Shown: positions 39,822 to 48,264 of the stretch, one piece after another
How the letters are laid out: each line of letters opens with the position of its first letter
Position numbering within the stretch: the stretch's first letter is position 1
Assembly: GCA_002837415.1 (NCBI GenBank)
Contig: PJCV01000007.1
Coordinates: 1 to 64,000 of the forward strand
Source of the DNA: Actinomycetales bacterium SN12
Lineage (GTDB): Bacteria; Actinomycetota; Actinomycetes; Actinomycetales; Microbacteriaceae
Direction: 5' to 3'
Length of the DNA: 64,000 nucleotides
Translations under genes and position numbers: made by a program
Notes under the pieces: generated by a model
Seen by the model: only the letters and a program-made list of their open reading frames with translations
What the model was told of the DNA's origin: nothing
The model's database searches: none

Positions 39822-41282
39822 TTACAGATCGGTGCCGCGGATGCCCACGGTCGACTCGATGACCGGCTTCATCTTCTTATCGAGCGTCTCGAAGAACATC
39901 GACAGCGGGAACTCGTCGTCCATCACGGCGTCGGTGTAGCCCTTCGGCGCGCCGGCGAGGATCTCGTCCGAGAGGCCACGAGCCCACTTCGATGCCGGGT
40001 GCGGTGTGAGGGTGCCGCGGACCAGCTCGTACGCCGCCAGCCAGTGCGCCACCTTCGGGCGGTCGATCGAGTGCCAGTACAGGTCGTCGATCGCGTCGCC
40101 CAGGGCGACGACCGCGTCGGGCACGTTGTCCCAGTCGAAGGTGAGCGCCGTGTCAGTCCAGTGCAGCACGCCGCGCTGGTGCAGCCACGCAAACAGCAGC
40201 TGGCCGCCGACCGCGTCGTAGTTGCGCACCCGGTTGCCGGTGATCGCGAACCGGAAGATGCGGTCGAAGATGACCGCGTACTGCACGAGGTGCGCGTAGT
40301 CGTGCATCTCCCGCTCGGTCTCGGAGAGGGTCTCACCCGCGGCGACGCGAGCGTCGAACGCCCGCTCGATCTTCACCGACTCGCGGAAGGCCGTCATGTC
40401 GCAGCGCATCTCCTCGAGCGAGTAGAGGAAGAACGGCATCCGCTGCTTGATCATGAACGGGTCGAAGGGCAGGTCGCCGCGCATGTGCGTGCGGTCGTGG
40501 ATGATGTCCCACATCACGAACGTCTTCTCGGTCATCTGCTGATCGTCGAGCATCGCCCTGGCGCGCTCGGGCAGGTCGAGGTTGGTGATCTCGGATGCTG
40601 CGCGCACGACGCGGCGGTAGCGGGCCGCCTCGCGGTCCTGGAAGATCGCGCCCCACGTGAACGACGGGATCTCGCGCATGGCGACCGTCTCGGGGAACAG
40701 CACCGCGGAGTTGGTGTCGTAGCCGGGGGTGAAGTCGACCAGGCGCAGCGAGACGAACAGCTTGTTGCCGTAGTCGCCCGCCTCGAGTTCGGCAATGAAC
40801 TCGGGCCAGATGGTCTCGACGATCAGCGCCTCGACAAGGCGGTCGCTCGAGCCGTTCTGCGTGTACATCGGGAAGACGACGAGGTGACGGATGCCGTCGA
40901 CGCGGTGCTGCTGCGGCTGGAACGCCATCAGCGAGTCGAGGAAGTCCGGCACGCCGAAGCCCCCATCGGCCCAGCGCTGGAAGTCGACGACGAGGGCGTC
41001 GAGGTAGGCCGCGTCGTGCGCGAAGGCGGGGGCGAGAGCCCGGATGCCCGCGACGATCGACGCCACGTGACCTGCGGCGGCCTCGTGGGCATCCGCCTGG
41101 GTCCCTGAGCCTGTCGAAGGGATGGAGCCGTCCTTGACCTGCAGAGGGCGGATCGCGATCGCCGCGTCCTTGAGCAGCTTCCAGGCAGCGCTGTGCTCGG
41201 CGGTCGAGGCGTCCACGACGTCTCGCTCCACTTGCTCAGGTGCACCGATGATGCTGGGAGTGGCGCTGGTGATGGTGGACAT
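39822..41282 (-). CDS. DUF6421-family protein
   Basis: Large soluble protein of 486 residues; the family is common in actinobacteria and has no known function. A His/Asp-rich block WDIIHDRTHMRGDLPFDPFM and the following LEEMRCDMTAF, together with MHDYAHLVQYAVIFDRIFRFA, look like metal-binding helices of a hydrolase or oxygenase, but no named family is matched by eye. A copy of the dispersed repeat near the N terminus adds PSTGSGTQAD at about residues 54-63. Start ATG 41282, divergent from the AsnC regulator gene 72 bases away. Confidence 0.8.
   Translation of the reverse strand: MSTITSATPSIIGAPEQVERDVVDASTAEHSAAWKLLKDAAIAIRPLQVKDGSIPSTGSGTQADAHEAAAGHVASIVAGIRALAPAFAHDAAYLDALVVDFQRWADGGFGVPDFLDSLMAFQPQQHRVDGIRHLVVFPMYTQNGSSDRLVEALIVETIWPEFIAELEAGDYGNKLFVSLRLVDFTPGYDTNSAVLFPETVAMREIPSFTWGAIFQDREAARYRRVVRAASEITNLDLPERARAMLDDQQMTEKTFVMWDIIHDRTHMRGDLPFDPFMIKQRMPFFLYSLEEMRCDMTAFRESVKIERAFDARVAAGETLSETEREMHDYAHLVQYAVIFDRIFRFAITGNRVRNYDAVGGQLLFAWLHQRGVLHWTDTALTFDWDNVPDAVVALGDAIDDLYWHSIDRPKVAHWLAAYELVRGTLTPHPASKWARGLSDEILAGAPKGYTDAVMDDEFPLSMFFETLDKKMKPVIESTVGIRGTDL
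41096..41121 (+). repeat. dispersed repeat inside the DUF6421 gene
   Basis: Single full copy (GGGTCCCTGAGCCTGTCG then AAGGGA). Read on the coding strand as PSTGSGTQ, in frame, near the N terminus. Confidence 0.9.
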
Positions 41283-41341
41283 CGAACCCCCCGATCGTGA
41301 GGTAGACCGGAAAATTTCCGGTGGGAGACATGTTTCACCCC

Positions 41342-41347
41342 TATTAT
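41342..41347 (+). promoter_or_regulatory. -10 element, leaderless promoter of AsnC regulator
   Basis: TATTAT, seven bases before ATG 41355; the best match to a consensus -10 in the window. Confidence 0.7.
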
Positions 41348-41354
41348 TCCATCT

Positions 41355-41804
41355 ATGGATGACACTGTCGATCACGCTCTCCTCGCCGCCATCTCCCGCG
41401 ACGGGCGCGCCACCCTCGCGCAGCTCTCCGAGATGGTCGGCCTGTCGACCTCGGCCGTGCAGTCCAGACTGAAGCGACTCGAGTCCCGCGGGGTAGTCGT
41501 CGGCTACCAGGCGGTGCTCGATCCCGAGCAGGTGGGCTCGCCGCTGTCGGCGTTCATCGAGATCACGCCTCTCGATCCGGCCCAGCCCGACAACGCTCCC
41601 GAGCTGCTCGAGCACCTCAGTGCGATCGAGGCCTGCCATTCGATCGCGGGCGACGCCGCCTACATGCTGTTCGTGCGCGTGGCGTCGCCGCGCGCTCTCG
41701 AACAGCTCGTCCGCGACATCCGGGTTGCGGCCAACGTCCGTACACGGACGACGGTCGTGCTGCAGACCTTCTACGAGCGCCGGCCGATTGTGGTCCCCGC
41801 TTGA
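41355..41804 (+). CDS. Lrp/AsnC-family regulator
   Basis: Transcription factor of 149 residues: N-terminal helix-turn-helix (DHALLAAISRDGRATLAQLSEMVGLSTSAVQSRLKRLESRGVV) and a C-terminal RAM ligand domain (GDAAYMLFVRVASPRALEQLV). Members sense amino acids. It is divergent from DUF6421, and its promoter lies in the shared 72-base gap, so it is likely to control that gene. Leaderless start. Confidence 0.92.
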   Translation: MDDTVDHALLAAISRDGRATLAQLSEMVGLSTSAVQSRLKRLESRGVVVGYQAVLDPEQVGSPLSAFIEITPLDPAQPDNAPELLEHLSAIEACHSIAGDAAYMLFVRVASPRALEQLVRDIRVAANVRTRTTVVLQTFYERRPIVVPA

Positions 41805-41845
41805 GCGCCGGAGTGCACCGCCGCGGCGCGCAGAGGCGCGAACAG

Positions 41846-41851
41846 TAGGAT
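41846..41851 (+). promoter_or_regulatory. -10 element, leaderless promoter of menA
   Basis: TAGGAT, seven bases before GTG 41859. Confidence 0.65.
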
Positions 41852-41858
41852 CTCTGCC

Positions 41859-42824
41859 GTGGCAGGTTCCTCCAAGAAGACGAAGAAGCGCGCTCCACAG
41901 CAGCGTCGCACCAGCGGCAACCCGGCGAAGCGTCCGGTGCTCGCCCTCGCGCCGGTGACCGCCGGAGACTGGGTCGGCGCCGCGCGCCTGCGCACCCTGC
42001 CGCTGGCCGTAGCCCCGGTCGTGCTCGGGACGGGCGCGGCACAGACGGTCGACCACCTCTTCCACTGGGTGATCGCCCTCGCCTGCCTGGCCGTCGCGGT
42101 GCTGCTGCAGATCGGCGTCAACTTCGCCAATGACTACAGCGACGGCATCCGGGGCACCGACGCCGAGCGCGTCGGGCCCGCGCGCCTGACCGCCTCGGGT
42201 CGCGTCCCGGCAAAGCGCGTGCTGCTGGTCGCCCTGGTCTTCTTCGCGCTTGCCGCCGTGGTCGGGCTGGCCATCGTCATCCGCTCCCAGCAGTGGTGGA
42301 TGCTCGCGGTCGGCGCGCTGTGCATCGTCGCCGCCTGGTTCTACACCGGAGGCAAGCGCCCGTACGGCTACAACGCGATGGGCGAGCTGTTCGTCTTCGT
42401 GTTCTTCGGGCTCGTCGCCACCCTCGGCACGACGTGGGTGCAGGTGCAGTACCTGCCGACCGTCGCCTGGGTCGTCGCGGTCGCCGCGGGTCTGTTCGCG
42501 TGCGCCGTGCTGCTCGCCAACAACCTGCGCGACATCGATCAGGATCGGGCCGTCGGCAAGCGCACCCTGTCGGTGCTGATCGGCAAGCGCGCCACCCAGG
42601 TGCTGTTCACGCTGTTCGTGCTGATCCCGTTCGCGCTCGCCGCATGGATCGCCCTGCTCTACCCGATCGCGTGGCTGGCGATGCTGGCCCTGCTCGCAGG
42701 GCTGGTGGCGATCGTCATCGTCTGGTTCCACCGACACCCGCGCGAGCTGGTCGCCGCGCTCGGCCTCACGTCGCTCACCGCGCTGGCCTACGCTGGCGTC
42801 ATCTACTGGGCACTCGTCGGCTGA
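41859..42824 (+). CDS. menA: 1,4-dihydroxy-2-naphthoate polyprenyltransferase
   Basis: Membrane prenyltransferase of 321 residues that joins the polyprenyl chain to dihydroxynaphthoate, giving demethylmenaquinone. A basic N-terminal tail (KKTKKRAPQQRR) precedes about eight spans. The first Asp-rich motif is NFANDYSDGIRGTD near 88-101 and the second is NNLRDIDQDRAVGKRTL near 222-238. GTG 41859. First of the menaquinone genes spread through 41859-53435. Confidence 0.94.
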   Translation: MAGSSKKTKKRAPQQRRTSGNPAKRPVLALAPVTAGDWVGAARLRTLPLAVAPVVLGTGAAQTVDHLFHWVIALACLAVAVLLQIGVNFANDYSDGIRGTDAERVGPARLTASGRVPAKRVLLVALVFFALAAVVGLAIVIRSQQWWMLAVGALCIVAAWFYTGGKRPYGYNAMGELFVFVFFGLVATLGTTWVQVQYLPTVAWVVAVAAGLFACAVLLANNLRDIDQDRAVGKRTLSVLIGKRATQVLFTLFVLIPFALAAWIALLYPIAWLAMLALLAGLVAIVIVWFHRHPRELVAALGLTSLTALAYAGVIYWALVG

Positions 42825-42856
42825 CGTCGGCGGGCAGATTCGAGAGAAGGGGCAGC

Positions 42857-43153
42857 ATGTCGTTTCAGGCTTACCTCGACAACATCGAGACCAAGACCGG
42901 TCTCACCCCGCGTCAGTTCATCGACCTGGCGTCGGAGAAGGGCTTCGGGCCGGGCACGAAGGCCACGCCGATCCTCGAATGGCTGAAGGCCGATTACGAC
43001 CTCTCGCGCGGCTACGGCATGGCCCTCGTGCACGTGATCACCAAGGGGTCGCAGATCGTCGACACGCACGTCGGCAGCGAGGGCGCACATGCCGATCCCT
43101 CGAACACCCTGTGGCTCGACGGGAAGGCCAGCAACCCGGCATCCGCCGGCTGA
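42857..43153 (+). CDS. DUF4287 domain protein
   Basis: Small protein of 98 residues: FQAYLDNIETKTGLTPRQFI, LASEKGFGPGTKATPILEWLK, YDLSRGYGMALVHVI; this is the DUF4287 unit, of unknown role, often standing alone in actinobacteria. ATG 42857 follows AGAAGGGG. It lies 32 bases after menA on the same strand. Confidence 0.88.
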   Translation: MSFQAYLDNIETKTGLTPRQFIDLASEKGFGPGTKATPILEWLKADYDLSRGYGMALVHVITKGSQIVDTHVGSEGAHADPSNTLWLDGKASNPASAG

Positions 43154-43159
43154 GGTGCG

Positions 43160-43426
43160 TCAGGCGCCCGACGCGGCGTCCTCCGCGTCCTCGTCGGTCT
43201 GGCCCCGGCCCCGGTCGCGGTTGCGCTTCGCGTAGATCTCGCGGGATGCCCGCGACAGCGGCGCCCGCAGGAACAGCAGCGAGATGCTCATGCCGATCAG
43301 CGCGGCGAACAGAGCAGCGAGCCACCAGTACTCGCGGAAGACGGGGAACAGCCACAGGATCCCGAGCGGCACGACGAACGCCAGCAGCCGCAGCACGGTG
43401 TAGACGAGGAGGGGTGGCAACTTCAC
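43160..43426 (-). CDS. DUF4229-type small membrane protein
   Basis: Protein of 88 residues with two spans (YTVLRLLAFVVPLGILWLF; WWLAALFAALIGMSISLLFL) and a charged tail (ASREIYAKRNRDRGRGQTDEDAEDA). This is the layout of DUF4229 proteins, commonly adjacent to men genes in actinobacteria. GTG 43426 has TAGACT six bases upstream. Confidence 0.8.
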   Translation of the reverse strand: MKLPPLLVYTVLRLLAFVVPLGILWLFPVFREYWWLAALFAALIGMSISLLFLRAPLSRASREIYAKRNRDRGRGQTDEDAEDAASGA

Positions 43427-43432
43427 TCCGAC

Positions 43433-43438
43433 AGTCTA
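43433..43438 (-). promoter_or_regulatory. -10 element, leaderless promoter of DUF4229 gene
   Basis: TAGACT on the minus strand, six bases before GTG 43426. Confidence 0.65.
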
Positions 43439-43500
43439 CGAGCGGGGTCTAGGCGCCGGCTGTACGGCGGTCGGCCGGATCCAGGCAGCGCGGGGAGATC

Positions 43501-43506
43501 TAGACT
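43501..43506 (+). promoter_or_regulatory. -10 element, leaderless promoter
   Basis: TAGACT, six bases before ATG 43513. Five bases of gap sequence include GGAG, too close for a ribosome site. Confidence 0.65.
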
Positions 43507-43512
43507 GGGAGC

Positions 43513-43854
43513 ATGGCTCGTCTCCTGATCGTCGGCGGTTTTCTGGCTGTCATCTTCTGGGTGTTCAGCATCGTCGACGTGGCCGCGCAGCCTGCCGACC
43601 GGCACCGCGGAGTGGCGAAGGGCACCTGGGTTCTGATCGTGGTGCTGCTGCCGGTCATCGGCGGCATCCTCTGGTTCTGGATCGGGCGCCGTCGCCGCGG
43701 CGAGCGGGTCAGCGACTTCGTGACCGGGCCCGACGACGATCCGGCGGCGCTGCGGAGCATGAGCACGGCAGAGCAGGATGCCCGGATCCGGCAGCTGGAA
43801 GAGGAGCTCGCGCGCCTCGATGACGAGACCGACGGCACGGATCCGCGCTCGTGA
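43513..43854 (+). CDS. PLDc_N-domain membrane protein
   Basis: Protein of 113 residues with two spans (RLLIVGGFLAVIFWVFSIVDV; GTWVLIVVLLPVIGGILWFWIG) of the phospholipase D N-terminal type, then a coiled, acidic cytosolic tail (TAEQDARIRQLEEELARLDDE). The enzymatic part of PLD is absent, as usual for these small proteins. It precedes menD and overlaps its start (GTGA), as in other actinobacteria. Confidence 0.85.
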   Translation: MARLLIVGGFLAVIFWVFSIVDVAAQPADRHRGVAKGTWVLIVVLLPVIGGILWFWIGRRRRGERVSDFVTGPDDDPAALRSMSTAEQDARIRQLEEELARLDDETDGTDPRS

Positions 43855-45605
43855 CGGGCGCCTCGCCCGCGAGTGACGCGGCGGCGGATCTGCTCGCTGA
43901 GCTCATCGCGCACGGCGTGCGCGACCTCGTGCTCTCACCGGGCTCGCGCTCGCAGGCCCTCGCGCTGGCCGCGACCGCACTTGCTCGGAGTGGATCACTG
44001 CGGGTGCACGTGCGCATAGACGAACGGGCTGCCGGGTTCACGGCGCTCGGGCTGGCGCGCGAGACGGGCGCTCCGGCCGCTGTGGTGTGCACATCGGGCA
44101 CGGCCGCGGGCAACCTGCTGCCGGCGGCCATGGAGGCCTTCCACTCCGGAGTGCCCCTGCTGCTGCTGACCGCCGACCGACCGCCTGAGCTGCGCGGTGT
44201 GGGCGCGAATCAGGCGACCATGCAGCCGGGGATCTTCGGCCCGTTCGTACGGCTGCACGTCGACGCCGAGGTGCCGGGCTCGGCGGCTGCCTCGTCGGGA
44301 ATCACAGACGAGATGCCTGCGCGGCGGGGAGTCGCTGCGCGCGCCGGTGCGCCCACGGACCATCTGAGATCGCTGACGGCGTGGTCGGGTCTCGGGGAGC
44401 GCGCCGTGCGCGCGGCGCTCGGTCTCGAGGGACAAGGGCTGCCGCGAGTCGCGGGTCCCGCGCATCTGAATCTGCCCACTCGTGAGCCGCTGTCCGCCGC
44501 CGCTGAGGTCACGGCGACAGTGGGCGAGCTGCCGACGCCGGAAGCCGTCGAACCTATGGTGCTCTCGCGCGGGCCCCGCACGGTGGTGATTGCGGGGGCG
44601 GATGCCGGTCCGGATGCCGAAGAGCTGTCGCACGAGGGAGGCTGGCCCCTCATCGCCGAGATCGTCAGCGGAGCTCGCTTCGGGCGTCTGCTCGTGCACG
44701 GGTACCGAGAGCTGCTGCGCGAAGCAGCACTGGGTGGCCGCATAGAGCGTGCCGTGGTGTTCGGGCATCCCACCCTCAGCCGCGAGGTCGCCGGGCTGCT
44801 CGCTCGACCCGACATCGAGGTCATCGCGGTGCGACACGGCGGCGAGGCGCTGAACCTCAACGGCCGCACGCACGCCGCTGCAGCGGTCGCGGTCGAGCCC
44901 GGTGCGGCGGACAGGGCCTGGCTGGGGGAGTGGATGTCGGCCTCGCAGTCCCGCATGGTGGACCTCAGCGCGCCGGCGCCCGACCAGAAGGGCTTGTACT
45001 CCGACGACAGCGCCGAGCGTCTCGACGCCGTGCGCGCCGAGCTCGACGCGGTGCGCAAGCGCGTCGACCGGCGGATTCTGGCGGACGCCGTCTGGCGCGC
45101 CACCTGGCCCCACGATCGGCTCGTGTTCGGATCGTCGCGTCTGGTCCGCGTGGCGGATGAGGTGCTCGGGGGCAAGAAGGTTCCGGTCCACGCGAACCGT
45201 GGACTGGCTGGCATCGACGGCACCGTGGCGACGGGGATCGGCATCGCGCTGGCCAGTCAGGCAGACGGCGCACCGGGCGTGACCCGCGTGCTGCTCGGCG
45301 ACCTGGCGTTCCTGCACGATGTCGGCGCGCTGCTGCTGCCGGGTGACGAGCCGGCGCCTCGCATCCAGGTGATCGTCGGCAACGACGGAGGCGGGACGAT
45401 CTTCGATGGTCTCGAGGTGGCGGCATCGGCGGCGCAGACCGACCTCGATCGGGCGTTCTACACCCCGCACCGCGTGCAGCTGGCCGAGCTGGCCGCCGCC
45501 TACGGCTGGGAGCACCAGCGGGTGACGACGCGCTCCGCGCTCGACCAGGCGCTGACCTCCGCGATCACAGGACCGCAGATCATCGAGGTGCCGCTCGAGC
45601 GCTGA
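43851..45605 (+). CDS. menD: SEPHCHC synthase
   Basis: Thiamin-diphosphate enzyme of 584 residues catalysing the first committed step of menaquinone synthesis: isochorismate plus 2-oxoglutarate to SEPHCHC. N-terminal ELIAHGVRDLVLSPGSRSQ, RIDERAAGFTALGLARETG, CTSGTAAGNLLPAAMEA, and a C-terminal TPP site (GLAGIDGTVATGIGIA, VLLGDLAFLHDVGALLL, GNDGGGTIFDGLE). GTG 43851 overlaps the preceding gene. The longer than usual stretch near 140-175 is of ordinary composition. Confidence 0.94.
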   Translation: MTGASPASDAAADLLAELIAHGVRDLVLSPGSRSQALALAATALARSGSLRVHVRIDERAAGFTALGLARETGAPAAVVCTSGTAAGNLLPAAMEAFHSGVPLLLLTADRPPELRGVGANQATMQPGIFGPFVRLHVDAEVPGSAAASSGITDEMPARRGVAARAGAPTDHLRSLTAWSGLGERAVRAALGLEGQGLPRVAGPAHLNLPTREPLSAAAEVTATVGELPTPEAVEPMVLSRGPRTVVIAGADAGPDAEELSHEGGWPLIAEIVSGARFGRLLVHGYRELLREAALGGRIERAVVFGHPTLSREVAGLLARPDIEVIAVRHGGEALNLNGRTHAAAAVAVEPGAADRAWLGEWMSASQSRMVDLSAPAPDQKGLYSDDSAERLDAVRAELDAVRKRVDRRILADAVWRATWPHDRLVFGSSRLVRVADEVLGGKKVPVHANRGLAGIDGTVATGIGIALASQADGAPGVTRVLLGDLAFLHDVGALLLPGDEPAPRIQVIVGNDGGGTIFDGLEVAASAAQTDLDRAFYTPHRVQLAELAAAYGWEHQRVTTRSALDQALTSAITGPQIIEVPLER

Positions 45606-45615
45606 GCGGGGGTGA

Positions 45616-47238
45616 TCAGCCGAGGCGCTGGGTGATCTCGCCCAGGTCGGCACTCGCGTAGCGCTCGTCGGAGGCCGATGAATCAGACACCGTCGCGCCA
45701 GACACAGATGTGTCAGACACCGATGCGTCCTGGTCGCCCGCCTCGAGCTCGTACAGGTCGCTCTTCTGCGGCGCGACGGCCTGCGCCTCCACCGGCTGCG
45801 TCTCGGTGAGCACGTCGTCGAGCCCCTGCAGGGCGCTGAAGCGGCGGGCCTGCGTGACGACGTTGCGATCGAGCGAGCCGGCGAACCTGTTGTACGCCTC
45901 GACTGTCGAGTTGAGGCTGCGACCGAGCTTCGCCAGGTGCTGGCCGAGCGTGCCGAGGCGCTTGTGCAGCTCTTTGCCCACCGTGAAGATCTGCTGCGCC
46001 TCCTGGGCCAGCTGATCCTGCCGCCAGGCGTGCCCGACAGTGCGCAGCAGCGCGACGAGCGTCGAGGGAGTCGCGATCACGACGTTGCGCTCGAAGGCGT
46101 ACTCGTAGAGCGTCGCGTCCTGATCGAGTGCAGCGGCCAGGAACGGTTCGGCGGGCACGAACATGACGACGAACTCAGGCGACCCGGCCACGACATCCCA
46201 GTACTCCTTGGTGCCGAGGTCGTCGATGTGCTTGCGCAGATGGCGGGCGTGCGCCTGCAGGCGCTGCGTGCGGACGGTGTCGTCGGTGGCCTCCATCGCC
46301 TCGAGATATCCGCTGAACGCGACCTTCGAGTCGACGACGACGCGCTTGTCGCCGGCCAGGTGCACGACGAGGTCGGGGCGCAGCGCACCATCGTCAGTGG
46401 AGTGGTGCATCTGCTCGTCGAAGTCGACGTGATTCACCATGCCCGATGCCTCGACCACGCGGCGCAGCTGCAGCTCGCCCCAGCGACCGCGCACCTGCGG
46501 CGCGCGCAGCGCGTTGACGAGGTTGCGCGTCTCGGAACCGAGCGTCTCCGACGACTGGCGCATGATCTGCAGCTGCTCGGCGAGAGCCGCGTGCGCCTCC
46601 AGCCGTGTCTTCTCGGCGGTCGTCATCTCGGACTTCACGGTGTCGAGCGTCTTCTGGATCGGGTCGATGAGCTGCTGCACGGCATCCTGTCGCTTCTGCA
46701 GCTCGGCCGCGCCCTCGCTCTGACTGCGCTTGAGTCGCTCTTCCGCCTGCTGCAGGAACGCCTTCGTATTGGCCTCCAGTGCCCTGCGGCTGAGCGCGTC
46801 GAACTCATCGGCGAGCCGCTTCTGATCGGCCTTCAGCTCTTCCAGGCGCTCCGTCGCGCGGCGGCGCTCCGCGAGCATATCCGCGTCGGCCTCTTCGCGC
46901 ACCTCGGCCAGTCGCCGCCCGTGCTCGGCCCGCTCGTGCTCGAGCCGCTCCTGAGCCTCGCGTCGAATGTCAGCCAGTGCCGTTTCGTGCAGCTGCCTGG
47001 CCTCCGCGACGCGACGATCGGCCAGCGCCCGCTCCTCCTGCACGCGTGAGACGGTCTCGGCGCGCAGCGCCTCGGCATCCCGCTCGAGCGCGCTGATCCG
47101 CAGCCGCGCCGCGGCGACTTCGGCGCGCTGGCCGGCATCGGCCGACCGGCCGCGCTGCGCGCCGAGCAGGAAGCCGGCTGCTCCGGCGAGGGCGGCTGTG
47201 ATGACAGCGATGACGATGATGAGAACAGTGCTGTCCAT
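45616..47238 (-). CDS. rmuC: DNA recombination protein RmuC
   Basis: Protein of 540 residues: an N-terminal membrane anchor (MDSTVLIIVIAVITAALAGAAGFLLGAQ), a long coiled coil rich in Ala, Arg and Glu (about 30-230), and the RmuC nuclease-like domain (about 240-460, RGRWGELQLRRVVEASGMVNHVDF, VVDSKVAFSGYLEA, EFVVMFVPAEPFL). It limits recombination at inverted repeats. The C-terminal 60 residues are acidic with a short SDTS/SGATVSDSS repeat. ATG 47238 is chosen at the membrane anchor; upstream frame to 47268 is less likely. Confidence 0.93.
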   Translation of the reverse strand: MDSTVLIIVIAVITAALAGAAGFLLGAQRGRSADAGQRAEVAAARLRISALERDAEALRAETVSRVQEERALADRRVAEARQLHETALADIRREAQERLEHERAEHGRRLAEVREEADADMLAERRRATERLEELKADQKRLADEFDALSRRALEANTKAFLQQAEERLKRSQSEGAAELQKRQDAVQQLIDPIQKTLDTVKSEMTTAEKTRLEAHAALAEQLQIMRQSSETLGSETRNLVNALRAPQVRGRWGELQLRRVVEASGMVNHVDFDEQMHHSTDDGALRPDLVVHLAGDKRVVVDSKVAFSGYLEAMEATDDTVRTQRLQAHARHLRKHIDDLGTKEYWDVVAGSPEFVVMFVPAEPFLAAALDQDATLYEYAFERNVVIATPSTLVALLRTVGHAWRQDQLAQEAQQIFTVGKELHKRLGTLGQHLAKLGRSLNSTVEAYNRFAGSLDRNVVTQARRFSALQGLDDVLTETQPVEAQAVAPQKSDLYELEAGDQDASVSDTSVSGATVSDSSASDERYASADLGEITQRLG

Positions 47239-47306
47239 GACTCCGATTGTGAGGCCGGCCACCGACACTTCGACTCGCAGGCTCGCCGACGGGGCATGAT
47301 GTCTGC

Positions 47307-48161
47307 ATGGCGACGCACACGTGGACGACGGAACCGGCAGAGCTGCTCAGGGTGCGCGAGGACTTCTCCCTCGCCGACGTCGACGCCGACGCGCACCCCG
47401 GCTTCGACGGCGACAAGAGCCGGGGCGCCGCACTGCTCGAGAAGCGCGAGCAGCGGCTCGACGAACTGCAGGAGCGGCTGTACGCGGCGAGCCATGTGGG
47501 CGATGGGCATGACGCCGTGCTGCTCGTGCTGCAGGCGATGGACACCGCGGGCAAAGGTGGAATCGTGCGACATGTCGTCGGCGGGGTCGATCCGCAGGGC
47601 GTGGAGCTCGCTGCGTTCAAGGCGCCGACCGAAGAGGAGCTCGCGCATGACTTCCTCTGGCGGGTCGAGAAGCGTCTGCCCCGGCCGGGGATGATCGGCG
47701 TCTTCGACCGCTCGCACTACGAGGATGTGCTGATCGGCCGCGTGCGCCACCTCGCCGACGAGGCGGAGATCGAGCGCCGGTACGGCGCGATCGTCGACTT
47801 CGAGCGCCGCATCGCGGCATCCGGAACCCGCATCGTCAAGGTCATGCTGCACATCTCGCGCGACGAGCAGAGGGATCGGCTGATGGAGCGGCTCGAGCGT
47901 CCCGACAAGCACTGGAAGTACAACCCCGGCGACGTCGACGAGCGGATGCTCTGGGACGACTACATGACGGCCTATCAGACCGTGTTCGAGCGCACCTCGA
48001 CGCCGGATGCGCCCTGGTACGTCGTGCCCGCGAACCACAAGTGGTACGCGCGCCTCGCCGTGCAGGAGCTGCTCATCGACGCCCTGGAGGACATCGACCC
48101 GCAGTGGCCCGCCGCCGACTTCGACGTCGAGGCCGAGAAGAAGCGCCTCGCGGCCAGCTGA
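47307..48161 (+). CDS. ppk2: polyphosphate kinase 2 family protein
   Basis: Cytosolic kinase of 284 residues that moves phosphate between polyphosphate and nucleotides. Walker A MDTAGKGGIVRHV, VAVKAP-like FKAPTEEELAHDFLWR, Walker B GVFDRSHYEDVL, and the lid RIVKVMLHISRDEQRDRL are in order. Length fits one-domain PPK2, which use AMP or ADP as acceptor; the subclass is not decided by eye. ATG 47307 has CATGAT six bases upstream. It ends in a long inverted repeat before menG. Confidence 0.92.
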   Translation: MATHTWTTEPAELLRVREDFSLADVDADAHPGFDGDKSRGAALLEKREQRLDELQERLYAASHVGDGHDAVLLVLQAMDTAGKGGIVRHVVGGVDPQGVELAAFKAPTEEELAHDFLWRVEKRLPRPGMIGVFDRSHYEDVLIGRVRHLADEAEIERRYGAIVDFERRIAASGTRIVKVMLHISRDEQRDRLMERLERPDKHWKYNPGDVDERMLWDDYMTAYQTVFERTSTPDAPWYVVPANHKWYARLAVQELLIDALEDIDPQWPAADFDVEAEKKRLAAS

Positions 48162-48164
48162 GGC

Positions 48165-48250
48165 GGACGCCGCTGCACACTTCCCCCCGTTCTGCACATC
48201 GAATTGCCGAATCCGTGTGCAGAACGGGGAGATCTGTGCAGGCGTGCACC
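48165..48250. terminator. long inverted repeat between ppk2 and menG
   Basis: CCCCGTTCTGCACA at 48185-48198 is exactly complementary to TGTGCAGAACGGGG at 48216-48229 (14 pairs, 17-base spacer). Outside it, CTGCACA (about 48172) and TGTGCAG (about 48235) form a second pair of arms. It lies between converging genes and can work as a terminator in both directions. Confidence 0.8.
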
Positions 48251-48264
48251 CGCCCGAGCGCGAC

